A stretch of 33,360 bases of DNA. Source: Clostridiales bacterium (GTDB lineage Bacteria > Bacillota > Clostridia > Lachnospirales > CAG-274). The stretch covers positions 1 through 33,360 of the forward strand of contig JAJQFB010000031.1 of assembly GCA_021201395.1 (NCBI GenBank). The letters run 5' to 3'. Of the stretch, positions 22,892-30,613 are shown in pieces (positions within the stretch are counted from its first letter, which is position 1; each line of letters begins with the position of its first letter). Made by a program: the position numbers and the translations under genes. The notes beneath the pieces were generated by a model. It worked only from the letters and a program-made list of their open reading frames with translations. It ran no database searches and was not told where the DNA came from.

Positions 22892-25800
22892 CTATGAAAT
22901 TTGAAGAGCAGGGTTCAGAACCTTTGCAAGTATAAGGGCTGCGTCTGCGGCGTTAATTACTCCGTCGCCGTTTAAATCCGCCGTTTCATTTGTAATGTTC
23001 CACTTGGGATTTACCTCTTCATCGTTAAATACATAATAGAGTACACAGGCCGCATCATTTGCCGTAAGGCCGTCTCTTCCGTCTACATCTCCCTTTGCCG
23101 CCGCTGTTGTGGATTCAGCAGGGGTCTCTGTTGTAGACTCCGTAGAGTCCTCTGTTGTGGTTTCCTCCGAATCGGAAAGAGCGGAAAATGAAATATTGTC
23201 ATAATAGAGAATACCGCCTGCGGTTCTCATAAACTTAAGCTGTTTAGCCGTTGTGTCTCTGTTTTCCGTAACGGAAACGGTGCCTGAGTAAAGAGGCTCC
23301 GAAATATTTTCAGGGTCGTAGGTTCCGTCTGCCGAGTGGAGGGCTATGGTTACGGTTGCGGTGTCGCCGCCGTTTTCAGATTCAAGAGTTATGTGATACC
23401 ACTTGTCGGCTTCAAGGCCGCAAAGCTTATTCATAGTATCCGTTACGCTGCCTGCGGCAATATCCGCCTCGGCTGTTGTGGTGTAGACAATACTGCCTAT
23501 ATCCGTCATATGGAAGAAAGCATTTCCGTTTCCGTATTCCGTTGCCTGTCCTGTTTCTTCGTCATAGGCGTGAACGGCGTTATCAAGGTATGTTCTGAAT
23601 GAACGGCCTGCCTCCGCCGTATTTGTCGTTAAGAAATCATATTCTATAACATAGCTTCCGCTTTGATATTCTTCGGGTATGGCTATTTGAACGGCTTTAT
23701 CCGAAACAGCTAATTTAACCGTATCGTTTCCCGAAACGTCGTCAGAGGTTTCATAGGCCGTTTCAGCCCCCTCTTCTATGCTTCCGTCAGAGGAAACAAC
23801 CCAGTCTCCGCCGCCGTCCTTCATAAGAAATTCGCTGTCATAGTAGAAGCCGCTGTCGGTTGAGTGGCCGTTGTCGGTTTCCTCGGGTTCGCAGTCAAAT
23901 GTAAAGGATGATATTGCAAAATAAGGCTTTGTGGCAAGAATCTCCGAGGAATCCGTTGCATAGCCTATATAAACAGTGTCCGCAAGGTCTGTATAGGTTA
24001 CCGTAACGGGCTGTCTTTCATCGTCCGTCCAGTCGGAGCCGCTTTGAGATAAATAAAAAGTAATGTCGTCTCCCTCTCTTGTTATCCTCATATATTTAGC
24101 CACAGCGTGATTTTCGCCGCTTGAGGAATTTGTAACATCGGAGCCGCTTTCGTCCGTAAAGAAATAGCTCGTAGAAGCTCCGCCTGTGGTGGTTCTTGTA
24201 AGGTATTTATCGTTTTCGCCGTTTGTAATCCATGTGTCGGTAATCATACCCATACGGGAATTGGCATCAAGAGTTTCCCTGAACATAATACCGTTATTTT
24301 GTCTGTTGTCAAATTTGGGAATATCCAAAACCTTTAGGGAAACGTCAAAATCTCCCTCAACGGCCTTATAAATATAGGAACAGCTGTCGGAGGACACTCT
24401 CGTTCCCCCTGAGTTTGAGTTTACAAGATAGCCGGAGCCGTAGATTGTATAGCTTCCGTCCTCTGAAAGAGCCGCTCCGCCCTCTCCGGCAAAAGAGCCT
24501 TTTCCTATTTCCGTAAAGCTGTAATCGCCTAAATCCTCGGAAACAGCCTTAACATAGACTATAGATGTTGTGCTCTGGGTCTTTTCGCCCTTTGAGTTAT
24601 AGGCTCTGCTTGTTAAATAGTGGGTTCCCGGCTCTAAGCTTATATCATCGTTTATAGATGAGCCGCTGTAGCTTCCTATAAGGTCGTTTCCGTCGTAAAG
24701 CTCCATAGAAGTAACCGCCGCCGAACCTACAGCCGAAGCAACTGCGTTGTAGTTAAGGGCTTCCTCCTCTGTTATAACCGTCCGGTTTCCGTTGTCTACG
24801 GCCTGTCCGTTTACCGTGGAATTAACGGAGGCAATAGCCGGAGAAAGCACTGTAATTTCAGGGTTTGTTGGGGCTTCCTGTTCTTCCGTCCGGTCGTTTA
24901 CATAGGCTTCGAGAAGAACATAGCCTGCAAATTCGCCCTCTGTAATAATATCGCCGTCCGAATAGGAGCTTAAGCCCTTCTCCGTTTTCCAGCTTTCGTC
25001 AACCGTAAAGGTTCTCTGCTCTGTAGCTCCTGCGTTTATGTCTATCATACCGCCCACTTCCGAGGCGTTGTTTACTATTCTTCCCGTCATATTTTCAACA
25101 TCGTAAACTATACGGGCGTCTATGGCGTCTCTCTTGGGGAGGGTTGCCCCTGCGGTTTCGAGAATAGTTGAATAGGCCTCCTGAGCGGTTTCGGGGTTTG
25201 TAAGGGCGTAGTCTCCCATATCAAATTCCGTGTCCACAAGGTTTGCCGCCGAGGTATTGTTTACGCCCTGTGAGTTGTCGGCTGTTACCGCCGAATAGCC
25301 GTAAACATAGTTTCCGTCAAAATAATAGTTTGCCTTGTAGGGGTGGGTGTCTGCGTTATGGTTTGAGTTTGAAACATCGTAAATACGGTTTCTTATGGCC
25401 GTTCTCGTAGAGGGTCCGTAGGAATAGTAATTGTTTGTGTAGTTTATGTTTGTTTCAAGCTGTGTATAGTCGTGGTAGGAATAGGGCTCTCCGCCATAGG
25501 CCGAGTTTGTATAGCCCCAGTTATAGACAATGTTGTTTGTAATTTCCGCAACATTGACCTCTCTGTCAACTCTCGGGGTTCTGCTGTCGTGGTGAGCCAT
25601 AAGGTTGTGGTAGAAGGTGGAGTTGTTTCCGCCTGTTATGCCGCCGTAGCCGTGGGCACCCTTAATGTGGCTGCTCATACGCAGGCTCTCGCTTATAATG
25701 GAATTTTGGACGGTTATATTCCGGCCCTGTTCAAGGTTTTCGTCCTCAGAGGTTCCTGCGTAAAGGGTTATAGCCTCATCAACGGACCACGAAACGCTGC

Positions 25801-26305
25801 AATGGTCGAAAATAACGTTGTTATTCCATCTTCCCCCTAAACCGTCAGGCTCGCCGCCGTTGTCGTCTGTGGGGCGGACGCGTATATATCTCAAAATAAT
25901 GTCGGAGGCTCCGCTTTCGGCCAAGACATCATAGCCCGTTAAGGTTATGCCCTCGCCGGGAGCCGTCTGACCCAAAATTGTGGTATTGCTCGGAATAAGA
26001 AGCTGGCTTGTAAGGTGAATCGCTCCGTCTGTGTCAAAAACAACAATTCTTCCCGATTCCGAAAGGGCGTCTCTCAAAGACCCCTCAACAGCCGTCTCCG
26101 TCAGAGGGTCATAGTCCTCCAAATTTGTAACGTGATAAATTTCCACTGTGCCGTTGGCTCTTGCCCCCTGTGAATATTTTCCGCCGCCCTCTGCCCCGGG
26201 AAACGCAAGCAGATTCGTCTGTTCTTCGTCACCGTAGGAAACAAGGCTTACGGAGGCAGCAGCCATAAAAACGGCCGTAAATACTGCAATAAGTCTTAAC
26301 TTCAT
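22892..26305 (-). CDS. Secreted multidomain pectate lyase (PL1-like) with C-terminal dockerin
   Basis: Cleaves pectate by beta-elimination outside the cell. The 1137-residue product has a signal peptide (LIAVFTAVFMAAASVSLVS) and then a PL1-like parallel beta-helix to about residue 470: FPGAEGGGKYSQGA, YHVTNLEDYDP, GSLRDALSESGRIVVFDTDG, ILGQTAPGEGITLTGYDV, VIFDHCSVSWSVDEA, HGYGGITGG and HDSRTPRVD. An Ig-like linker (about 480-590) is followed by two jelly-roll-like regions (about 600-800, with NNGIMFRETLDAN; about 815-1040, with YEFDYDF-like YVIEYDFLTT). A Thr/Glu linker leads to a type I dockerin (KGDVDGRDGLTANDAACVLY and DLNGDGVINAADAALILAKV) with two calcium loops. The start follows GAGGGGGG. 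The dockerin implies attachment to a cohesin scaffold. Monocistronic and convergent with the toxin gene. Confidence 0.88.
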   Translation of the reverse strand: MKLRLIAVFTAVFMAAASVSLVSYGDEEQTNLLAFPGAEGGGKYSQGARANGTVEIYHVTNLEDYDPLTETAVEGSLRDALSESGRIVVFDTDGAIHLTSQLLIPSNTTILGQTAPGEGITLTGYDVLAESGASDIILRYIRVRPTDDNGGEPDGLGGRWNNNVIFDHCSVSWSVDEAITLYAGTSEDENLEQGRNITVQNSIISESLRMSSHIKGAHGYGGITGGNNSTFYHNLMAHHDSRTPRVDREVNVAEITNNIVYNWGYTNSAYGGEPYSYHDYTQLETNINYTNNYYSYGPSTRTAIRNRIYDVSNSNHNADTHPYKANYYFDGNYVYGYSAVTADNSQGVNNTSAANLVDTEFDMGDYALTNPETAQEAYSTILETAGATLPKRDAIDARIVYDVENMTGRIVNNASEVGGMIDINAGATEQRTFTVDESWKTEKGLSSYSDGDIITEGEFAGYVLLEAYVNDRTEEQEAPTNPEITVLSPAIASVNSTVNGQAVDNGNRTVITEEEALNYNAVASAVGSAAVTSMELYDGNDLIGSYSGSSINDDISLEPGTHYLTSRAYNSKGEKTQSTTSIVYVKAVSEDLGDYSFTEIGKGSFAGEGGAALSEDGSYTIYGSGYLVNSNSGGTRVSSDSCSYIYKAVEGDFDVSLKVLDIPKFDNRQNNGIMFRETLDANSRMGMITDTWITNGENDKYLTRTTTGGASTSYFFTDESGSDVTNSSSGENHAVAKYMRITREGDDITFYLSQSGSDWTDDERQPVTVTYTDLADTVYIGYATDSSEILATKPYFAISSFTFDCEPEETDNGHSTDSGFYYDSEFLMKDGGGDWVVSSDGSIEEGAETAYETSDDVSGNDTVKLAVSDKAVQIAIPEEYQSGSYVIEYDFLTTNTAEAGRSFRTYLDNAVHAYDEETGQATEYGNGNAFFHMTDIGSIVYTTTAEADIAAGSVTDTMNKLCGLEADKWYHITLESENGGDTATVTIALHSADGTYDPENISEPLYSGTVSVTENRDTTAKQLKFMRTAGGILYYDNISFSALSDSEETTTEDSTESTTETPAESTTAAAKGDVDGRDGLTANDAACVLYYVFNDEEVNPKWNITNETADLNGDGVINAADAALILAKVLNPALQIS

Positions 26306-26352
26306 AGTTTAACCCCCCCTCGATATGTATATATAAAAGCTTCATTAAAAAC

Positions 26353-26358
26353 ATTATA
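26353..26358 (-). promoter_or_regulatory. Extended -10 of the pectate lyase promoter
   Basis: On the minus strand TGTTATAAT gives TATAAT with an extended TG, about 45 bases before the start codon. No good -35 at 16-18 bases; TTGCAA is 21 bases upstream. Confidence 0.5.
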
Positions 26359-26428
26359 ACATACAGCACGGCCTTAATTTTGCAAAAACAACTTAAAATT
26401 TTTTGTGCACCTTTACCAAATACAAGTA

Positions 26429-26454
26429 AAGCACCCGGCAAAAACCGAGTGCTT
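26429..26454 (-). terminator. Terminator-like hairpin after the deoD-HAD operon
   Basis: AAGCACCCGG (26429-26438) and CCGAGTGCTT (26445-26454) form a 10-bp stem with a CAAAAA loop. T-rich sequence flanks it on both strands. It lies 27 bases past the HAD stop and upstream of the lyase promoter. Confidence 0.6.
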
Positions 26455-26480
26455 AATTTTTTCTGTATTTCATCTGTGTT

Positions 26481-27286
26481 TCAGAGCAGCTTTTCGACCT
26501 GTACGGCTACTCCGTCATTGTCGTTGCCTTCCGTAACGGCTCCTGCCGCCGCTTTTACGGCTTCGGAGGCGTTTTCCACAGCAAAAGAGAAACCTGCCGC
26601 TTTTAACATTTCTATGTCGTTTTCTTCATCTCCGAAAGCCATAACCTCATTTAGCTCTATTCCGAGGGTTTCACAGAGCTTTTCAAGCCCTCTGCCCTTG
26701 TTTACGCCTCTTTTGTTTATTTCCATATTATGGGGTATAGACGATGTTACCTCTATGCCCATATTTTCAAAAACAGCCTTAAAACGGCTGTAGGCCTCGC
26801 CGCTTATACAGATGGAATGAAGCTTTTCCGCCCCCTCTCCTTTAAGTTCTTCGATAACACTGCCGCAGGGCAGCATTGTGCTTTTAAGAGTGTCCAAAAC
26901 AAGAGGACTCAGAGAGGGATTTTTGTAATCTTTAAAGAGTTCCCTGTCCAAATAGGTATTTCCGCGGCAGTATATTTCCGTGACTATACCCTCGGCCTTA
27001 AGCATTTCATATATTTCACGCCATTTTTCATATTCTATAAGGTCTGAGGAAATGAGCCTGCCCTCGCTGTCAAAGGAAGCCGCTCCGTTTGAGGTCATAA
27101 TACAGTCGACCCCTCCCAGAATTTTAATAACGTCCTTTAAAAGACAGTAAACCCTGCCGCTTGAAATTGCAACCTTTATGCCCCTTTCACGGGCTTTTTT
27201 AAGGCTCATATGTTTCTTTCGGAAATCGTCAGATGATCCGACTTAAAGAGGGTGCCGTCCAAATCAGTAACTATAAGCTTAACCAT
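26481..27286 (-). pseudogene. Cof-type HAD-IIB hydrolase, single frameshift near the N-terminus
   Basis: Sugar- or flavin-phosphate phosphatase family. Read from ATG 27286 (after GGAGG), the first 26 codons give MVKLIVTDLDGTLFKSDHL with the nucleophile motif DLDGT, then ISERNI and TGA. The frame beginning MSLKKARERGIKVAISSGRV (from 27209) then carries all the rest, with TSNGA, and GDEENDIEMLKAAGFSFAVENA (motif IV). Adding one A to the short A-run complementary to 27213-27215 joins them as ISERKHMSLKKARERG and yields 268 residues, the usual length. The downstream fragment alone lacks the catalytic Asp. It lies 34 bases after deoD, same strand, so co-transcribed. Could be a sequence error or a recent loss. 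Confidence 0.8.
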
Positions 27287-27320
27287 AGCATATCCTCCGA
27301 AAATACATTTATACGTTTGC

Positions 27321-28037
27321 TTAAAGCCCTGCCGCCGTTTCGAGAGCCGTTTCTATCATATCCGTAAAGGAAGTCTCTCTTTCCTCGGCGCTTGTTATTT
27401 CGGCCTCCTTTAAAATCATATGGTCGGAAACGGTAAGAATGGACAGAGCCTTAGCCCCGTACCTTGCAGCATTTAAGTAAAGGCCGGCTGTCTCCATTTC
27501 AACGCCTATAACCCCCATAGCGCTCCAGGAGGCGGTCTGGTTTTCGTCCTCCGTATAAAAATTGTCGCTTGTTAAAACATTTCCTACGTGGAAAGGAAGA
27601 TTTTTGCCTCGGCAGACCTGAACGGCTTTCTCCAAAATTCCGAAATCCGCCGTAGGGGCAAAATAACCGTTAAGCTTAAACTGACTTGCATAAGAAGAAT
27701 TTGCGGAAGCACTTTGGGCAAGTATAATATCCCTTACGTTTATATTCTTCTGCATAGCCCCGGTTGTGCCTATTCTTATAAGATTTTTTACACCGAAAAT
27801 GTTTATAAGCTCATAGGAATAAATTCCCATAGAGGGTATGCCCATACCCGTTCCCATAACGGATATTTTTTTGCCCTTGTAAAGACCCGTAAAGCCCAAA
27901 GCCCCTCTTACCTCGTTAAAGCACTTTGAACCCTCCAAAAATTTCTCGCTTATCATCTTCGCCCTTTTGGGGTCTCCCGGCAGGAGTATAGTGTCCGCAA
28001 TTTCCGCAAGCTGATTTATATGCGGTGTGTTTTTCAT
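27321..28037 (-). CDS. deoD: DeoD-type purine nucleoside phosphorylase
   Basis: Hexameric enzyme splitting purine (deoxy)nucleosides with phosphate for salvage. 238 residues from ATG 28037 (MKNTPHINQL); the ATG at 28052 is inside the AGGAGGG ribosome-binding site. Motifs: LLPGDPKRAKMISEKFLE (phosphate site), GTGMGIPSMGIYSYELI, IRIGTTGAMQ, VIGVEMETAGLYLNA, and SDH with the catalytic Asp near the C-terminus. Leads a two-gene operon with the HAD phosphatase under a near-consensus promoter with a structured leader. Confidence 0.92.
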   Translation of the reverse strand: MKNTPHINQLAEIADTILLPGDPKRAKMISEKFLEGSKCFNEVRGALGFTGLYKGKKISVMGTGMGIPSMGIYSYELINIFGVKNLIRIGTTGAMQKNINVRDIILAQSASANSSYASQFKLNGYFAPTADFGILEKAVQVCRGKNLPFHVGNVLTSDNFYTEDENQTASWSAMGVIGVEMETAGLYLNAARYGAKALSILTVSDHMILKEAEITSAEERETSFTDMIETALETAAGL

Positions 28038-28073
28038 ATAATCCCTCCTCATTATAATAATAAAAAATAATAT

Positions 28074-28123
28074 AAAAAAGCGGTTCTCTTTCCCCGAAGC
28101 CTTATTTAACTGGAAAAGAACGC
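28074..28123 (-). promoter_or_regulatory. Terminator-like hairpin in the deoD leader (possible attenuator)
   Basis: On the minus strand GCGTTCTTTTCC (complement of 28112-28123) pairs with GGAAAGAGAACCGC (complement of 28080-28093), with two single-base bulges. Six T residues follow (28074-28079). It lies between the promoter and the ribosome-binding site, so it could stop transcription before deoD. Confidence 0.5.
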
Positions 28124-28145
28124 CTTGATTTCCTTGTCTTATTTT

Positions 28146-28174
28146 ATTATAAGATTTTATTTCTTCCCTGTCAA
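28146..28174 (-). promoter_or_regulatory. Near-consensus SigA promoter of deoD
   Basis: On the minus strand TTGACA (complement of 28169-28174), exactly 17 bases, then TATAAT (complement of 28146-28151). Start near 28139 leaves a leader of about 100 bases. Confidence 0.85.
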
Positions 28175-28241
28175 GCCGTTATTTACGGGACAGCTTCCCC
28201 GATTTATAAATTTATCCCCTTAAAAAAAAGGGGATTTTTTT
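28160..28241 (+). ncRNA. Candidate small RNA of about 80 nt, divergent from deoD
   Basis: A plus-strand promoter TTGATT (28125-28130), 17 bases, TATAAG (28148-28153) overlaps the deoD promoter. Downstream, CTGTC/GACAG (28168-28172, 28189-28193) with inner CCG/CGG forms one hairpin. ATCCCCTT/AAGGGGAT (28214-28221, 28228-28235) followed by a T-run forms an intrinsic terminator. No plus-strand gene precedes this terminator for over 5 kb, which is why a short transcript is proposed. No known RNA family recognised. Confidence 0.3.
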
Positions 28242-28250
28242 AAAAAGGTC

Positions 28251-28278
28251 TGTACATTTTTCAAATTTTCAGTATAAT
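28251..28278 (+). promoter_or_regulatory. Promoter of the yicC operon
   Basis: TGTACA (28251-28256), a 16-base spacer and TATAAT (28273-28278), about 50 bases before ATG 28329. Confidence 0.6.
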
Positions 28279-28328
28279 ATAAATTAAGGGCTTTTGCCTA
28301 TTATCATAATTATTGGAGTGTATATTTT

Positions 28329-29204
28329 ATGAGAAGTATGACAGGATACGGCAGGGGGGAGTCAAGCCTTAACGACAGGCGGTTTATTGTCGAGATAAGG
28401 TCTGTCAACCACAGATATAACGATGTTGCGATTAAACTCCCCAGAATTATGCTTTCTTATGAGGACAAAATAAAGAAAGCCGTTTCAAAAGAGGTTTCAA
28501 GGGGAAAAACAGATGTGTTCGTAAATTTTGAGACATTTTCAAAGGACGATTATAAGGTCAGCTTAAACGAAGCTTTGGCAGACTGCTACACAGACGTCCT
28601 TAAAACAATCAAAGAGAGATATTCCCTTGAGGACAAGCTGACTTTAGGGCTTATTTCCCGTTTTCCCGATGTTGTAAGCGTTGAAAAGGCCTCTTTAAAC
28701 GAAAACGACCAGGTTTTAGAGGGGCTTATGGAAGCCACGGGGCAGGCCCTTAAAGGCTTTGTCGAGATGAGAATAAGAGAGGGTGAACACCTTAAGGCGG
28801 ACATGCTTGAAAAGCTTGTTGTTATAAGGGAAATTACCGGCAAGGTAAAGGAAAGGGCGCCTTATGTAGCGGAGGAATATAAACAGAGGCTCAGCGACAG
28901 ACTTTCAGAGCTTAAGGAGCTTAACGCCGACGAGGGCAGGATATTGACGGAGGTGGCGATTTTTGCCGAGAAATCCTGCGTTGACGAGGAGCTTACAAGG
29001 CTTTACAGCCACATAAAGCAGATGGAGGTTATTTTGCAGGAGGAAAACTCCATAGGCAGGAAGCTTGACTTTCTCGTTCAGGAGATGAACAGAGAGGTAA
29101 ACACAATAGGTTCAAAGAGCAACGACCTTATTATAACAAGCTCTATAGTGGAGCTTAAAAGCGAGATTGAAAAGGTCAGGGAGCAGGTTCAGAACATAGA
29201 ATAA
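28329..29204 (+). CDS. yicC: YicC/YloC-family endoribonuclease
   Basis: The 291-residue length is that of the family. The hallmark N-terminus [19 protein letters not shown] and [18 protein letters not shown] are present. The DUF1732 C-terminus has [40 protein letters not shown] and [20 protein letters not shown] with the conserved Glu cluster. Members in enterobacteria and Bacillus cleave RNA. ATG 28329 follows TTGGAGTG. It leads the group with remA, gmk and rpoZ, the classical order in Clostridia and Bacilli. Confidence 0.92.
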   Translation: MRSMTGYGRGESSLNDRRFIVEIRSVNHRYNDVAIKLPRIMLSYEDKIKKAVSKEVSRGKTDVFVNFETFSKDDYKVSLNEALADCYTDVLKTIKERYSLEDKLTLGLISRFPDVVSVEKASLNENDQVLEGLMEATGQALKGFVEMRIREGEHLKADMLEKLVVIREITGKVKERAPYVAEEYKQRLSDRLSELKELNADEGRILTEVAIFAEKSCVDEELTRLYSHIKQMEVILQEENSIGRKLDFLVQEMNREVNTIGSKSNDLIITSSIVELKSEIEKVREQVQNIE

Positions 29205-29213
29205 AACAAAGCG

Positions 29214-29251
29214 GCAGTTCAGATGTTTTTGCGAATATCGGCCTGAACTGC
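29214..29251 (+). other. Hairpin between yicC and remA
   Basis: GCAGTTCAG (29214-29222) pairs perfectly with CTGAACTGC (29243-29251) around a 20-base loop. No T-tract, so perhaps mRNA processing or partial attenuation inside the operon. Confidence 0.4.
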
Positions 29252-29283
29252 TGTGCACACATACAAGAGGGAGCAGTTATCAC

Positions 29284-29553
29284 ATGAACAGGTTTATAAA
29301 CATAGGCTTCGGCAATATTGTGGCTTCAAACAGAATAGTCGCCGTGGTAAACCCGGAGGCTTCCCCTGTTAAGAGGCTTATACGGGAGGCCAAAAAAACA
29401 GGGAAGCTTATAGATGCAACCTGCGGAAGAAAGACAAGAGCCGCCATAATCACCGACAGCGAACATATTATTCTTGCGGCGAACCAGCCTGAAACAATAG
29501 CGGCAAGACTAAGCGGCCAAAACAACACAAAGGAGGTTTCGGAGGATGTTTGA
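29284..29553 (+). CDS. remA: RemA-family (DUF370) regulatory protein
   Basis: DNA-binding regulator of extracellular-matrix genes in Bacillus subtilis, acting as an oligomeric ring. The 89-residue product has the conserved [58 protein letters not shown] and [12 protein letters not shown]. It ends eight bases inside gmk (29546), so the two are translationally coupled. Its target genes in this organism are unknown. Confidence 0.92.
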   Translation: MNRFINIGFGNIVASNRIVAVVNPEASPVKRLIREAKKTGKLIDATCGRKTRAAIITDSEHIILAANQPETIAARLSGQNNTKEVSEDV

Positions 29554-30157
29554 CAAGGGAATACTTCTTATTATATCGGGTCCTTCGGGAGCAGGAAAGG
29601 GGACGGTTGTAAGGGAACTCATGAAGAACGACAAATACTGTCTTTCCGTTTCCGTTACAACAAGAGCCCCCAGAGCCGGAGAGGAAGAGGGCGTTTCCTA
29701 TTATTTCAGAACGGAAGAGGAATTTAAGGGTCTTACAGAAAGAGGCGAGCTTTTGGAGTATGCCTCATTCTGCGGAAATTATTACGGAACTCCTCTTAAA
29801 TATGTAGAGGCAAGACTTTCCGAGGGAAAAAACGTTATTTTGGAAATAGAAGTTCAGGGAGCCGTTCAGGTTAAAGAAAGATGTCCCGATGCCATTTTAA
29901 TATTTTTAACACCTGAATCGATTTCCGACCTTGAGGACAGATTAAGAGGCAGGGGTACGGAAACAGACGAGGTTATTTCAATGAGGCTCGACCGTGCAAG
30001 GGAAGAGGTCAGACTTATGGACAAATATGACTATATCGTTTTAAACGATTTAGTCAGGAACGCAACAAGCAGAATAAACGGAATTGTTGAAACGGAAAAA
30101 TATGCCTCTGAAAGAAACAGGGACTTCCCCGAAAAATTTTTATCAGAAAAGGAGTAG
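29546..30157 (+). CDS. gmk: Guanylate kinase
   Basis: Phosphorylates GMP to GDP with ATP. 203 residues. P-loop [19 protein letters not shown] site [45 protein letters not shown] and lid [17 protein letters not shown]. The start ATG 29546 overlaps remA and lies after GGAGGTTTC. It ends with TAG, showing that UAG is used as a normal stop in this genome. Confidence 0.95.
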   Translation: MFDKGILLIISGPSGAGKGTVVRELMKNDKYCLSVSVTTRAPRAGEEEGVSYYFRTEEEFKGLTERGELLEYASFCGNYYGTPLKYVEARLSEGKNVILEIEVQGAVQVKERCPDAILIFLTPESISDLEDRLRGRGTETDEVISMRLDRAREEVRLMDKYDYIVLNDLVRNATSRINGIVETEKYASERNRDFPEKFLSEKE

Positions 30158-30164
30158 ATTAAAA

Positions 30165-30602
30165 ATGCTTAAACCGTCATATGCCGAGCTTATGGATGTT
30201 ATGAACAAGGACAACGAAACAGGAGATGATATTACAAGCCGCTACACCGTTGTTATTGCAGCCGCAAAAAGGGCAAGACAGCTTATAGAGGGCGACAAAC
30301 CCATGGTTGAAGCGGAGGACCTTGAGGACAAGCCTCTTTCCATAGCCGTAAGAGAGCTGAGAGAGGGCAAGATAAAGGTTGTTCCCGAGGGAATGGGAAC
30401 GGTTCTTCATATTGAAAAGGATAATCTTCAGGAGGAAATCAAGTCGGAGCTTGAACAGGCCGCCGAAAATGCAGAGCTTCAAGAAGATATGAATGATGAG
30501 GACAGCTTAATTACAGACGAAGATTTTATGGAAGAGGACTTCTCGGAGGAGGAGCTTAAGGATTTGGACACCCTTGATTTTAGCGAGGACGAAGAAGAAT
30601 AA
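30165..30602 (+). CDS. rpoZ: RNA polymerase omega subunit with long acidic tail
   Basis: The first 70 residues are omega: MLKPSYAELMDVMNK, SRYTVVIAAAKRARQLIEG and KPLSIAVRELREGKI. Omega helps assemble RNA polymerase by holding beta-prime. ATG 30165 follows AAAAGGAG; an upstream frame extension (from 30084) overlaps gmk and is not needed. At 145 residues it is roughly twice the usual length. The extra 60-70 residues are strongly acidic (EEEIKSELEQAAEN-like and DLDTLDFSEDEEE) and likely disordered. Confidence 0.9.
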   Translation: MLKPSYAELMDVMNKDNETGDDITSRYTVVIAAAKRARQLIEGDKPMVEAEDLEDKPLSIAVRELREGKIKVVPEGMGTVLHIEKDNLQEEIKSELEQAAENAELQEDMNDEDSLITDEDFMEEDFSEEELKDLDTLDFSEDEEE

Positions 30603-30613
30603 ATTTACCTAAG

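Noticed and set aside
26380..26793. Plus-strand ORF of 137 codons opposite the HAD gene
   Set aside because: It is antisense to a recognised phosphatase and has Ser/Phe-rich, low-complexity content typical of a shadow frame.
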